Shown in pieces: positions 1 to 8,695 of a stretch of DNA of 36,270 bases. Numbering within the stretch: the stretch's first letter is position 1; every line of letters starts with the position of its first letter. The DNA lies in contig JAIYCX010000048.1 in the NCBI GenBank assembly GCA_027487795.1, forward strand, positions 1-36,270, given 5' to 3'. The DNA is from Pseudomonadota bacterium (GTDB taxonomy: Bacteria > Bdellovibrionota_C > UBA2361 > SZUA-149 > DAOLCO01). Below the pieces are notes generated by a model. The model was given only the letters and a program-made list of their open reading frames with translations, was not told the DNA's origin and ran no database searches. The position numbers and the translations under genes were made by a program.

Positions 1-956
<956 letters not shown>

Positions 957-1004
957 CTATTTACTTTAATACTTTATATAAACTTAAATTTTACTAAACT
1001 TTAA

Positions 1005-1910
1005 CTATCCCTTTTGGGCTTCCGCTCCACCAAGAATATCTAAAAGCTCTGCTGTAATAACTCTCTGCCTTGCTCTATTATAGAACAACTTCAACTTATC
1101 CATTAACTCATCGGCATTTCTAGTTGCTGAATCCATTGCAGTCATTCTAGCTGCATGCTCACATGCTTTTGCTTCAAATGCTGCTTGATAAAGTTTAGTC
1201 TTTAACAAAAGTGGTAGCACATTTGTGAATACCATTTCTGGCGTTGGCTCTACTTTTACTTTTTTAACCGAATCGGTTGAAACTTCAGTCTTCTTATCTG
1301 TGCCAGTAGTAGCTGCATCAACATCAGAGAAACCGCCGACAGAAAAAGGTAATAATCTTTCACTAACAACTTCTAAAGTCATAGTAGAGATAAACTTAGT
1401 GTAAACTAAAACTACCTCATCCACTTCTCCACTTGCATAGCTTGAAGTAAGTGCATTACCTAACTCACTCATTGGCCAAAGTGATGCATCCTCTGGTAAT
1501 CCTACAAAAGACTTTACTAACGGAAGTTGGAATCTATTAATGCCACCTTCTGCTTTCCTTCCAACTGCATAAAAAAGATTATCAGCTTTTGAAGCTTTGT
1601 TTTCAGCTGCAACTGCTTTAGTAATGTTTGAGTTATAAGCTCCGCATAGACCTCTGTCCCCAGAGAAAACAACAAATACTCTCTTACCTACTTGTCTTGT
1701 TTCAATCAGAGGGTGTTTGAAATCTTCTGGCAAGCCAGCAATTGCGAGACTAAGAACTCCACCTAAACGCTCACTAAACTTTCTTCCGCCAAGAGCTGCA
1801 TCTTGAGCTTTTTTTAGTTTAGCAGCAGACACTAGCTTCATAGCTCGTGTAATTTGCTTAGTATTTTTTACAGAAGTTAGTCGTCTTCTGATGGCTTTTA
1901 GTCCAGACAT
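1005..1910 (-). CDS. atpG: ATP synthase F1 subunit gamma
   Basis: This is the central rotor shaft of F1, 301 residues. The N-terminal helix MSGLKAIRRRLTSVKNTKQI with TRAMKLVSAAK is diagnostic, as is the C-terminal helix with MDSATRNADELMDKL and NRARQ. FSGDRGLCGAYN is also conserved. A Lys/Thr/Val-rich hydrophilic stretch around residues 198-225 (TGTDKKTEVSTDSVKKVKV) precedes the conserved EPTPEMVF. It looks like a lineage-specific surface-loop insertion and explains a length slightly above the usual 285-290. The gene lies 24 nt after atpA in the same leftward operon. Confidence 0.97.
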   Translation of the reverse strand: MSGLKAIRRRLTSVKNTKQITRAMKLVSAAKLKKAQDAALGGRKFSERLGGVLSLAIAGLPEDFKHPLIETRQVGKRVFVVFSGDRGLCGAYNSNITKAVAAENKASKADNLFYAVGRKAEGGINRFQLPLVKSFVGLPEDASLWPMSELGNALTSSYASGEVDEVVLVYTKFISTMTLEVVSERLLPFSVGGFSDVDAATTGTDKKTEVSTDSVKKVKVEPTPEMVFTNVLPLLLKTKLYQAAFEAKACEHAARMTAMDSATRNADELMDKLKLFYNRARQRVITAELLDILGGAEAQKG

Positions 1911-1934
1911 TTGCTTCCTACTTATTCGAAATTG

Positions 1935-3467
1935 CTATTTTGCTCTAGCTACTTCTAGTTCTATTTTAAAGTTATTAGAGAACTGTTCAATTGCTTGATT
2001 TAGTTCCTTCTCTTCTGCGTCTCCCATAGCTCCCTTATCTCTGATACAAGATAGAACATTCGGGTGGCTCGCTTTTAAGTATTCATGAAGTTGGTCTTCA
2101 AAAGTTCTAATATCAGAAACTTCAATACTATCTAGATAGCCTTTATTTGCGGTGTAAATCGATACAACTTGTAGCTCTACTGGTACTGGCTTAAATTGAG
2201 GCTGCTTTAATAGCTCAACTAATCTAGCTCCTCGATCAAGTTGTGCTCTAGTAATCGCATCTAGATCAGATCCAAACTGAGCAAATGCTTGCTTTTCTCT
2301 GTACTGAGCAAGTGCTAGTCTTAAAGTTCCAGCAACTTTTTTCATGCCCTTAATTTGTGCCGCTCCACCTACTCTCGATACTGATAGTCCCACGTTCACA
2401 GCAGGTCTAACACCGGCATAGAATAAATCTGTCTCTAAATAAATTTGCCCGTCAGTAATAGAAATAACATTTGTTGGTACATATGCAGATACGTCACCAG
2501 CTTGAGTTTCAATTACTGGAAGCGCAGTTAAAGATCCGCCGCCTTCAGAGTCACTTAACTTAGCTGCTCTTTCAAGTAGTCTTGAGTGAAGGTAGAAAAC
2601 ATCCCCTGGGTAAGCTTCTCTTCCTGGAGGTCTTCTTAGTAGAAGTGAGATCGCTCTGTATGCTACCGCGTGCTTTGAAAGATCATCATAAACTACTAAA
2701 GCATGCTTTCCTGCATCTCTAAAGAACTCTCCAATTGTACAACCTGCATATGGTGCAAGGAATGACATTGGAGCTGGCTCACTCGCAGTCGCTGCAACGA
2801 TAATAGTATGATCCATTGCGCCGTGCTCTTTTAGCTTTTCAACAACTTGAGCAACACTTGATCTCTTTTGACCAATCGCAACATAGATACAAACTACGCC
2901 AGTACCTTTCTGATTGATAATAGTATCAATTGCAACAGCAGTTTTACCAGTTTGTCTGTCTCCGATGATCAACTCTCTCTGACCACGTCCGATTGGAATC
3001 ATAGTATCAATAGCCTTGATACCAGTTTGAAGTGGCTCGTTTACTGACTTTCTTTTTACAATCCCAGGAGCCTTAACTTCTAGTCTTGAAGTTTTAGTAT
3101 TTGTTAGCGCTGGGCCTCCGTCGATTGGATTTCCTAGTGCATCAACTACTCTACCGATTAGAGATTCACCAACTGGAATTTCAGCAATTTTTCCAAGTCT
3201 CTTTACGCTGTCACCTTCTCTAATAAGAGAAGTCTCACCCATAAGAACAGCCCCAACGCTATCTTCTTCTAGGTTAAGTGCAATCCCCTTTACCCCGGAA
3301 GAAAACTCTAAAAGCTCTCCAGCTCCGACCTTATCTAGGCCGTAAATTCTTGCGATACCATCCCCTACAGAGATCACTGTCCCTACTTCAGACATATTAA
3401 CATCAGACTTCAGATCCTTGATCTTATCACTTAGTAGTCTGCTAATCTCTTGTGCCTTAATTTCCAT
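1935..3467 (-). CDS. atpA: ATP synthase F1 subunit alpha
   Basis: This is the non-catalytic nucleotide-binding alpha subunit of F1, 510 residues, a normal length. The N-terminus [19 protein letters not shown] is typical. The P-loop GDRQTGKT is at residues 169-176, and the alpha-specific signature [17 protein letters not shown] is present. The ATG start gives the family's usual N-terminus. The gene sits between atpH (72 nt gap) and atpG (24 nt gap) in the leftward operon. Nothing is missing or odd. Confidence 0.98.
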   Translation of the reverse strand: MEIKAQEISRLLSDKIKDLKSDVNMSEVGTVISVGDGIARIYGLDKVGAGELLEFSSGVKGIALNLEEDSVGAVLMGETSLIREGDSVKRLGKIAEIPVGESLIGRVVDALGNPIDGGPALTNTKTSRLEVKAPGIVKRKSVNEPLQTGIKAIDTMIPIGRGQRELIIGDRQTGKTAVAIDTIINQKGTGVVCIYVAIGQKRSSVAQVVEKLKEHGAMDHTIIVAATASEPAPMSFLAPYAGCTIGEFFRDAGKHALVVYDDLSKHAVAYRAISLLLRRPPGREAYPGDVFYLHSRLLERAAKLSDSEGGGSLTALPVIETQAGDVSAYVPTNVISITDGQIYLETDLFYAGVRPAVNVGLSVSRVGGAAQIKGMKKVAGTLRLALAQYREKQAFAQFGSDLDAITRAQLDRGARLVELLKQPQFKPVPVELQVVSIYTANKGYLDSIEVSDIRTFEDQLHEYLKASHPNVLSCIRDKGAMGDAEEKELNQAIEQFSNNFKIELEVARAK

Positions 3468-3539
3468 TAAATGTTTTCCTCTTTACTTACAAATATTTAC
3501 TTTCAAGTTTTTTAAATCTTTTTATAGCTCTTTGATAAA

Positions 3540-4103
3540 CTACAAAGCTAAATTTTTACCCATTTCGCTTATCTTACCGCGAACACTCCCATCAATTTTC
3601 TTACCCAAGTACTCGATGATCACTCCGCCGATTAAATCAGCATTAACCATCCAACTTAAAGAAAGCTCCTGCTTAATCTCGCTCTTTAATTGCTCAGCGA
3701 TATTCTTCTTTTCATCGTCCGTGAGCACTCTTGCACTTTCAACTTTAACGTTTACTACCTTCAGATACTCCTTAACTAAAGCATCAAAAGAAAATACAAT
3801 ATCAGGTAATGAAGTGATTCTGTGATTAGTAAGAACGATCTGCATGAACTTAATTACCTTCTCTGAAGCTGAAAGCTCAGTTAGAACAGAAGTTATAACT
3901 TCTACTCTTTTTGAAGGATCGATGATCGGGTTATGAAGCAAAGATTGAAATTCAAAATTAGAATTGATTGCTTCGTTTAAGCCACTGATAATTTCATAAG
4001 CTTGAGTTAAGCTTAGCGCATCGGACTTTAAATCTCCTACAACAATCGCCTTTAGAAGAGCCCTGCCGTATCTTGAACCAATTTTTCTACTCTTTGCTGC
4101 CAA
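3540..4103 (-). CDS. atpH: ATP synthase F1 subunit delta (OSCP)
   Basis: This is the peripheral-stalk cap joining the b-type subunits to F1, 187 residues. It shows the OSCP/delta pattern: an N-terminal helical domain opening KIGSRYGRALLKA, then NPIIDPSKRVEVI near residues 60-75. The C-terminal half ends GGVIIEYLGKKIDGSVRGKI, the family's characteristic tail. It is placed correctly between atpF and atpA. Confidence 0.95.
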   Translation of the reverse strand: MAAKSRKIGSRYGRALLKAIVVGDLKSDALSLTQAYEIISGLNEAINSNFEFQSLLHNPIIDPSKRVEVITSVLTELSASEKVIKFMQIVLTNHRITSLPDIVFSFDALVKEYLKVVNVKVESARVLTDDEKKNIAEQLKSEIKQELSLSWMVNADLIGGVIIEYLGKKIDGSVRGKISEMGKNLAL

Positions 4104-4138
4104 TTCTAAAATGCCTTATTTTTAGGTTACTTCATTAA

Positions 4139-4726
4139 CTATTTAAATGTAGAAGAAAGAAAAGATTTTATATAATTAGAATCTTCTTGTTCAGAAAAGT
4201 TACTCTTTAGCTTAGTAGAAACTTTATTAACTACTCTTTTCAAAAGCTCAGACTTTACATCTTGCTCTAAACGAACCTTCTCACTAGCGACTCTGTTCCC
4301 TGCTTCTAACTTAATTCTCTCAGCTTTTTTATTAGCTCCTGCAATAATTAAATCAGCCATTGCTCTAGCTTCAACTTCTAGCTCTGCTACTAATTTTGAC
4401 TTTTCTTGATCGATACCAACAAGTTGTTCTTTTAGTTGATCAAGTTCCTTATTCAACATGTCATGTTCATTTTGAATTTTAACAACTTTTGTTTCCAGAT
4501 CCGTCCTCTGATTTCTAAGAGCAGGTCTAGCAAACTTGCCATATAAAAAAGTCATTAGCGCAATGTATAGGATAAAATTCATAGTAGGCCAGAAAAGGCT
4601 TCCTATTTCTGGAGCGTGTCCCGCACCATGAGCCCCTGAACCACTAGCAAAAGCTGGTGCAGCATATGCCAAAATAGTTAGTACTAGAGCAGTCACTTGA
4701 GCAAAGCTTGAATGAAAAATTCTCAT
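4139..4726 (-). CDS. atpF: ATP synthase Fo subunit b
   Basis: This is a peripheral-stalk b-type subunit of 195 residues. The mature-type membrane segment (LFWPTMNFILYIALMTFLY, about 44-62) is followed by a long charged helix typical of b dimers. It is preceded by a second hydrophobic stretch, VTALVLTILAYAAPAFA, which resembles a signal peptide with an A-x-A cleavage site near residue 27. A cleavable leader on subunit b occurs in several delta-type lineages. It starts 9 nt after the stop of the neighbouring b'-like gene. Which of the two is b and which b' is assigned by order only. Confidence 0.93.
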   Translation of the reverse strand: MRIFHSSFAQVTALVLTILAYAAPAFASGSGAHGAGHAPEIGSLFWPTMNFILYIALMTFLYGKFARPALRNQRTDLETKVVKIQNEHDMLNKELDQLKEQLVGIDQEKSKLVAELEVEARAMADLIIAGANKKAERIKLEAGNRVASEKVRLEQDVKSELLKRVVNKVSTKLKSNFSEQEDSNYIKSFLSSTFK

Positions 4727-4735
4727 CTTATAATA

Positions 4736-5311
4736 CTAATGAATTGTTCTTGAATTAAAATTAGAAAGCTTAGAAATAAACTCTTCTGCAAGCTTTTCAA
4801 CTTCCGAATCTAGTGAGCCGTATATAGAAATCCTAAGCTCTGATAGCTTATCTGATTCTTTTGCAATTTGTGAATCACTATTATTTTTTTCTGCTAAAAT
4901 CACTTCATCAGACATAGACTTAGCTTCTTTTACTCTAACATCTCTTCTAGCAAGCCCATCTACTCTTGCAGCTTTTATCTCTGCTGCTATCTGTTTTTTT
5001 AAAACTTCAATTTCTTTATTTAGTTTTAAATTCTCTTCCACAGTACCAGAAGTTTTTTCTTCTCTTTGGTAGTACGCAGCAAGAAAAGGATTTATTACAT
5101 AAGTTCCTAAGAAGTACCAAACAACAAGAAACATCATACCCGAAGCTAGCATTTCAAACGCTCTCTGCTCGTTCAGAAGTCCTTTTAAGAATCCGTAACC
5201 ATTCATTCCAGCAACTTTAACAGCCACTGTATAAAGTACGTAGAACACTACTGCCCCACCGACGATATCGGAGAGACCTAAAGGTTTATTATTATGATTT
5301 ATATGACCCAC
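4736..5311 (-). CDS. atpF': ATP synthase Fo subunit b' (AtpF'/AtpX-like)
   Basis: This is a second b-type peripheral-stalk subunit, 191 residues. After a short polar start there is one hydrophobic segment (about 15-34, GGAVVFYVLYTVAVKV) and a second (about 54-78, MLASGMMFLVVWYFLGTYVINP). A charged helix follows, rich in Lys, Glu and Ala, and runs to the C-terminus. The second segment with its Pro and the following YYQREEKT is the usual b anchor. The extra upstream segment is unusual. It lies 27 nt after the bactofilin stop and 9 nt before atpF, so it is surely cotranscribed. Confidence 0.85.
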   Translation of the reverse strand: MGHINHNNKPLGLSDIVGGAVVFYVLYTVAVKVAGMNGYGFLKGLLNEQRAFEMLASGMMFLVVWYFLGTYVINPFLAAYYQREEKTSGTVEENLKLNKEIEVLKKQIAAEIKAARVDGLARRDVRVKEAKSMSDEVILAEKNNSDSQIAKESDKLSELRISIYGSLDSEVEKLAEEFISKLSNFNSRTIH

Positions 5312-5338
5312 AACCTACTTGTTTATTAGTTGTTTTAC

Positions 5339-5839
5339 CTAGATTTTTTTGGGCTCTTCATGCCTTATGTTGGGGTCATTTTGCAAGTCGAACAGTTCTA
5401 ATTCTTCATCAGGTATTTTATGAGCTGGCATTTCTGTCCTGCCATCGAAGATAACACCGTCTTGAATGAGCAGTCTTTTAGTCTTAATATTACCGCGAAC
5501 CTTAGCTCCAGCGTGCAATTCAACTCTTTCGGAGCAAAAAAGATCCCCCACTACTTGACCAAAAACCTTTACAGATTGGGCCCTTACATTCGCTCTGACC
5601 ATTCCGCTCTCAGAAATAGTCAACTCCCCATCCACAACAAGATCCCCCTCAACAAAGCCATCTAGCACCAAGTCTCCCTTCACCTCACATGCCCCACGCA
5701 CAGTGCATCCCGTCATCAAAACTGACGACATTTTAGAATTCGATGGTCTACCTCTAGACTCAGTAGAATTTGAATCAGAAGAATTACCCCAAGAAAAATC
5801 TCTACCTGAGGGAAGTGTTTTTGCGGAAAGTATGCTCAC
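5339..5839 (-). CDS. Bactofilin family protein
   Basis: This is a polymer-forming cytoskeletal protein of the bactofilin (DUF583) family, 166 residues. Residues about 40-145 show the short-repeat beta-helix pattern with recurring G-x-[LV] turns, for example GDLVLDGFVEGDLVVDGELT and GAKVRGNIKTKRLLIQDGVI. They are flanked by a Ser/Asn-rich disordered head and an acidic tail. The start is GTG at 5839, with AAGGGG about 13 nt upstream. It heads the leftward atp cluster. A bactofilin directly upstream of atpX-atpF is known from Geobacter-like genomes and is the main taxonomic hint here. Confidence 0.92.
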   Translation of the reverse strand: MSILSAKTLPSGRDFSWGNSSDSNSTESRGRPSNSKMSSVLMTGCTVRGACEVKGDLVLDGFVEGDLVVDGELTISESGMVRANVRAQSVKVFGQVVGDLFCSERVELHAGAKVRGNIKTKRLLIQDGVIFDGRTEMPAHKIPDEELELFDLQNDPNIRHEEPKKI

Positions 5840-6094
5840 AGGTCGTTAACCCCTTAATATTACTGCAATTTTTGAAATGCCGCTAATTAACTTAAGTCCA
5901 ACTAGCTAGCCACTCTCTAAATCTATACTATTATATATAGCATTTCTAACTTAAGAAGCTAAATAACTCCATAGATAAATCAAGCTAAAAGTAATCGGAA
6001 TATAAAAAGAAAGTTTGATTATCGCAATAAATAGTGAGTAATCTAATAGAGTGTATTTTTAAAGGCCGTGCAGTAAACCATAATTGAGATCAAT

Positions 6095-7159
6095 ATGAAC
6101 GCAAATTATCCTGAAATTAAACTTAGCCACAAATTAGTCTCTACACTAACAAAACTAGAGCGCCTAAATGGAATGATCATAGGCAACAGAGGAAAGTCAG
6201 AAACACCAGATCCTGAACTAGAGCTAATTTCAAAAACACTTCAGTCAAACGCCCTAAGCACTATCTGCCTAGATAGCACATCACCTACTCAACTTACTCA
6301 TCCTATTCTTAGTTACTTCTCAAAACAAGGTGAGCCAATATTCAGCGCTACAAATAGTAGTACTGCAAATAGCACAGCACCTATAAGTAAAGAAAACTTA
6401 GAAATCATTTCTCAAACTAAAAATGCCCTTACTTCAAACTTTGAACTTTCAGAAGCTGGCATATTAAACTTAGTCTCTAAACTAATATGTGAGCAAACAG
6501 AAAATAAAGAGGACTTACTTAGAAAATCTAGCGCAGTTTTTGTCGCTCATGATGGTAAAAGAGTTTTCACTACGGTCTCACCTTTTCTAGTACCTAGAAG
6601 ATTCAAAGAACTAATAGACTGGGCCTCAGAAGAACTACTAAATGAAGAATCTGCAAAAGCTCTAATCATCGGCACCTTTCATCTTCTAATGCTACAACTT
6701 CATCCTTTTAAAACAGCTAACCACAGAGCTGTTTGCATAATAACTTATCACCTCTTAAAAGATGCAGGTTATACCTTCATTGAAAGAAGTCCTTTCTTTG
6801 AGAGATTCATTTTTAATTCTGAATCATATCAAAACTCCCTAAAATACGGCGAGCGCTCTAGCTTCTCAGACTGGTCAACTGCACCACTCTGGTTAGAATT
6901 CTTCCTAAAAACTCTTCTTGAATGCGGAGAAGAGGCAGCCAAAGGGGATAAGTTATTATTAGACCATGCGATTCTATCGAATACACAAAAACAAATTATA
7001 GAAACTATAAAAAAGCACGGAGCGCTTTCAAGAGAAAAAGTAGTTTTAGAAACTGGGATAAATATTAGTACGGTTAAATATAATTTATCTTTGCTTGCGG
7101 AGAGGGGGCACCTCAAAAGAGAGGGTGGAGGAAGATCTACTTTTTATAGGGCTAGTTGA
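6095..7159 (+). CDS. Fic/Doc-fold protein with C-terminal winged helix and degenerate active-site motif
   Basis: This 354-residue protein has the Fic arrangement: helices around 140-225 carrying HPFKTANHR at 203-211, in the position of the Fic motif HxFx(D/E)GNGRxxR. The first His, Phe, Asn and Arg are kept. The metal-binding Asp/Glu is Thr, and the anion-hole Gly residues are Ala and His. The A-N-x-R part is closer to Doc kinases (HxFxDANKR) than to AMP transferases. A winged-helix region at about 298-354 (SREKVVLETGINISTVKYNL) resembles the DNA-binding tail of many chromosomal Fic proteins. Catalysis is doubtful. The last 8 codons lie in the outer stem of a palindromic repeat and are duplicated about 1.2 kb downstream. 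Confidence 0.8.
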   Translation: MNANYPEIKLSHKLVSTLTKLERLNGMIIGNRGKSETPDPELELISKTLQSNALSTICLDSTSPTQLTHPILSYFSKQGEPIFSATNSSTANSTAPISKENLEIISQTKNALTSNFELSEAGILNLVSKLICEQTENKEDLLRKSSAVFVAHDGKRVFTTVSPFLVPRRFKELIDWASEELLNEESAKALIIGTFHLLMLQLHPFKTANHRAVCIITYHLLKDAGYTFIERSPFFERFIFNSESYQNSLKYGERSSFSDWSTAPLWLEFFLKTLLECGEEAAKGDKLLLDHAILSNTQKQIIETIKKHGALSREKVVLETGINISTVKYNLSLLAERGHLKREGGGRSTFYRAS

Positions 7160-7415
7160 TTTATATTAATCATCTTGCCCAGCCCGGCAGAGGTGAGAGG
7201 TATTGGCTTTTCTTGTGCCGAACTGAAGCCACCGCTCGTTTCGGAACGGCCCTTGCAAAGCAACGGCATTTCCGAAATCAAGCCCGCCTAACAACCACCC
7301 CTCGTCATCTGCGAAAAGCCAATACCTCTCACCTCTGCGCCCCGCCATGTTGTTTTATTTAAATCGTTTGTTTGTTTATAAAAAGTAGAACTTTGAGGGA
7401 AATAGAAAACCGCCG
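7130..7415 (+). repeat. Left copy of a segmental duplication flanking the toxin-antitoxin module
   Basis: This segment and 8327-8626 share near-identical sequence from GGAAGATCTAC to AAAACCGCCG. It includes the last codons of the Fic gene (GRSTFYRAS-stop), the whole family 1 palindrome and its right flank. Differences are point changes and a short indel in the AT-rich flank. The two copies bracket 7423-8243, which holds the decayed toxin-antitoxin genes. Confidence 0.85.
7137..7388. repeat. Family 1 palindromic element, copy 1
   Basis: This is a nested inverted repeat. The outer arms CTACTTTTTATA (7137-7148) and its complement (7377-7388) enclose perfect 26-bp arms at 7187-7212 and 7313-7338. 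These enclose a 100-bp core starting TTGTGCCGAACTGAAGCC. Inside the core TTTCGGAA (7239-7246) pairs with TTCCGAAA (7270-7277), with TTGC-AAA-GCAA at the tip. The core is shared with copies at 8334, 13723 and 13955 (reverse), while the arms of the last two are unrelated in sequence. Open frames crossing it on both strands are by-products of the palindrome. Confidence 0.93.
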
Positions 7416-7422
7416 CTTGTTT

Positions 7423-7575
7423 TTATCTGGTCAAAGTCATTATTTGCTCAGTAGTCATTTTCCTTCCGTTTATCTTAGAACTAGCGACTCCCCTTAAAGA
7501 GCGTAACTTAGATTGAATCTGATTAATGCCTTTAGCTTTTTCAATGATAACTTGTCCCTTTTGTGTAATTTTCAT
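7423..7575 (-). pseudogene. Remnant of an AbrB/VapB-type antitoxin gene (internal deletion)
   Basis: The 50-residue product starts MKITQKGQV, the signature first strand of swapped-hairpin AbrB antitoxins (normally MxxTxKGQVTIPxxIR), and ends MTTEQIMTLTR, like the C-terminal MTTDEIMALTRG of VapB-type antitoxins. The expected TIPxxIRxxLG...VEF stretch is missing: GQV runs straight into IIEKAKG, as if about 25-30 codons were deleted in frame. No VapC toxin gene is adjacent. It lies 20 nt after the stop of the preceding antitoxin gene. The domain is probably unable to fold, hence the pseudogene call, although it remains an open frame. Confidence 0.6.
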
Positions 7576-7594
7576 CAGATTCTTCTCAATTTTA

Positions 7595-7894
7595 CTATGC
7601 TGCAATATCACCAGTAATTTTTATCCTCATCCCAAGGGAGTTTAAAAGCTGATTTAATGTTGAAAGTCTTGGATTCCCTTCTTCTGAAAGTAATTTATAT
7701 AGACCTTGTCTGCTCATACCACATACATCAGCAAGTTTTGTAATATTTTCGCTTCTTGCATCAATAACATTTCTAAGAGCAATTAAAAAAGCCTCTTGTG
7801 ATTCGTTTTCCAAAACTTCAGTCAAGTACTTAACAGCATATTCAGTATTTGATAATTTTTTTAAAAGATATGGCGCATATGGTTTACTTGGCAT
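7595..7894 (-). CDS. Addiction module antidote protein, HI1420/HigA-like HTH
   Basis: This is a 99-residue antitoxin with a helix-turn-helix at about 52-82 (ITKLADVCGMSRQGLYKLLS) followed by EGNPRLSTLNQLLNSLGMRI. These are hallmarks of the TIGR02684 antidote family (HI1420 type). It normally neutralises and represses the RelE-fold toxin encoded just upstream. GGAGT precedes the ATG with good spacing. The toxin gene upstream is truncated, so this may persist as a solitary regulator or antitoxin. Confidence 0.88.
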   Translation of the reverse strand: MPSKPYAPYLLKKLSNTEYAVKYLTEVLENESQEAFLIALRNVIDARSENITKLADVCGMSRQGLYKLLSEEGNPRLSTLNQLLNSLGMRIKITGDIAA

Positions 7895-8222
7895 TTAAAT
7901 ACTCCTTCCAAAGTTTTTGCGCTTTGATAATGTCTCTTTTTTAAGAGCTCTTATCTCCACCACAAATTAACAACACTATATTAACTTCATCTAGTCCATA
8001 ATAAATTCTTAATCCTGGACCTTTTGATATTCTTATTTCAAAAACTCTCTTACCTACTGACTTATGATCTCCAAAATTTCCATCTTGTATTCTAGTTAGA
8101 CGTACGTCTACCGATCTTTCTAATGAAATATCCTTTAACGAATCTAACCATTCTAAAAATGGAATTTTACCCTCCTCGGTCTCAAGTAATAATATTTCTC
8201 GTGGATGAATCTTTATACTCAT
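7884..8222 (-). pseudogene. RelE/ParE-superfamily addiction module toxin (HI1419 type) interrupted by an in-frame stop
   Basis: From the ATG at 8222 the frame encodes MSIKIHPREI, GKIPFLEWLDSLKD and GLRIYYGLDEVNIVLLICGGDKSS, the pattern of the TIGR02683 killer protein. It stops at TAA (7941-7943). In the same frame beyond the stop the sequence reads KRDIIKAQKLWKEYLNAK and ends at 7884, overlapping the antitoxin ATG by 11 nt. That is exactly the missing family tail (GGDKSxQxxDIxxAxxxWKEY) and the usual toxin-antitoxin overlap. The likely event is CAA to TAA at the Gln after GGDKSS. The truncated toxin would be about 93 residues and may have reduced activity. An upstream in-frame start at 8243 is less likely. 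Confidence 0.85.
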
Positions 8223-8326
8223 ACCGTACACTATAGTTGACAAATATTCAAGTTTATTTTTGTCTGATAAAATTTCTATAGTTATCGCTGAATTATTAAT
8301 TTATTTTCAGGATAATGAATAAATAG

Positions 8327-8626
8327 GGAAGATCTACTTTTTATAGAGCTAGTTGATTTTAATTTATTTTGTAGCCCCCGCCCGGCAGAGGTGAGAGATA
8401 TTGGCTTTTCTTGTGCCGAACTGAAGCCACCGCTTGTTTCGGAACAGCCCTTGCATAGCAAGGTCGTTTCCGAAATCAAGCCCGCAACGCCTCCACCCCT
8501 CGTCATCTGCGAAAAGCCAATACCTCTCACCTCTGCGCCCCCACCACGTTGTTTAATTTAATTTATTTATTTAAATCGTTTGTTGGCTATAAAAAGTAGA
8601 ACTTTTGGGGTAATACAAAACCGCCG
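8327..8626 (+). repeat. Right copy of the segmental duplication flanking the toxin-antitoxin module
   Basis: This is the partner of 7130-7415. It begins inside what would be the end of a Fic gene (GGAAGATCTAC through AGCTAGTTGA still encodes GRSTFYRAS-stop), but no Fic coding sequence lies upstream of it. It is therefore a truncated duplicate and not an independent gene end. Confidence 0.85.
8334..8599. repeat. Family 1 palindromic element, copy 2
   Basis: The outer arms are CTACTTTTTATA (8334-8345) and its complement (8588-8599). The inner 26-nt arms are at 8385-8410 and 8511-8536 with one mismatch. The core is the same as copy 1, with the central hairpin read as CCTTGC-ATA-GCAAGG. It is a duplicate of copy 1 and not an independent insertion, because the flanks match too. 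The open frame across it is a by-product. Confidence 0.92.
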
Positions 8627-8695
8627 TCGTGTTTTCTATTTTTAGTATGTCTAATATATACTTTTCTAAATAATAAAAGATTAACATTTTCATTC

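Noticed and set aside
3418..3825. Rightward 135-codon open frame
   Set aside because: It is antisense to the atpA start and atpH, which are certain genes.
7156..7362. Open frames of 60-68 codons on both strands over the family 1 palindrome
   Set aside because: They exist on both strands because the DNA is palindromic and change with arm sequence. They have no ribosome binding site or protein-like composition.
8282..8530. Leftward 82-codon open frame
   Set aside because: It lies in family 1 copy 2 and shares its peptide words with the frame in copy 3, so it is a repeat by-product.
7130..8626. Interpretation of the repeat-bracketed toxin-antitoxin module as a composite transposon
   Set aside because: No transposase gene or target-site duplication is visible. 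The repeats are non-coding and in direct orientation, so only recombination is supported.
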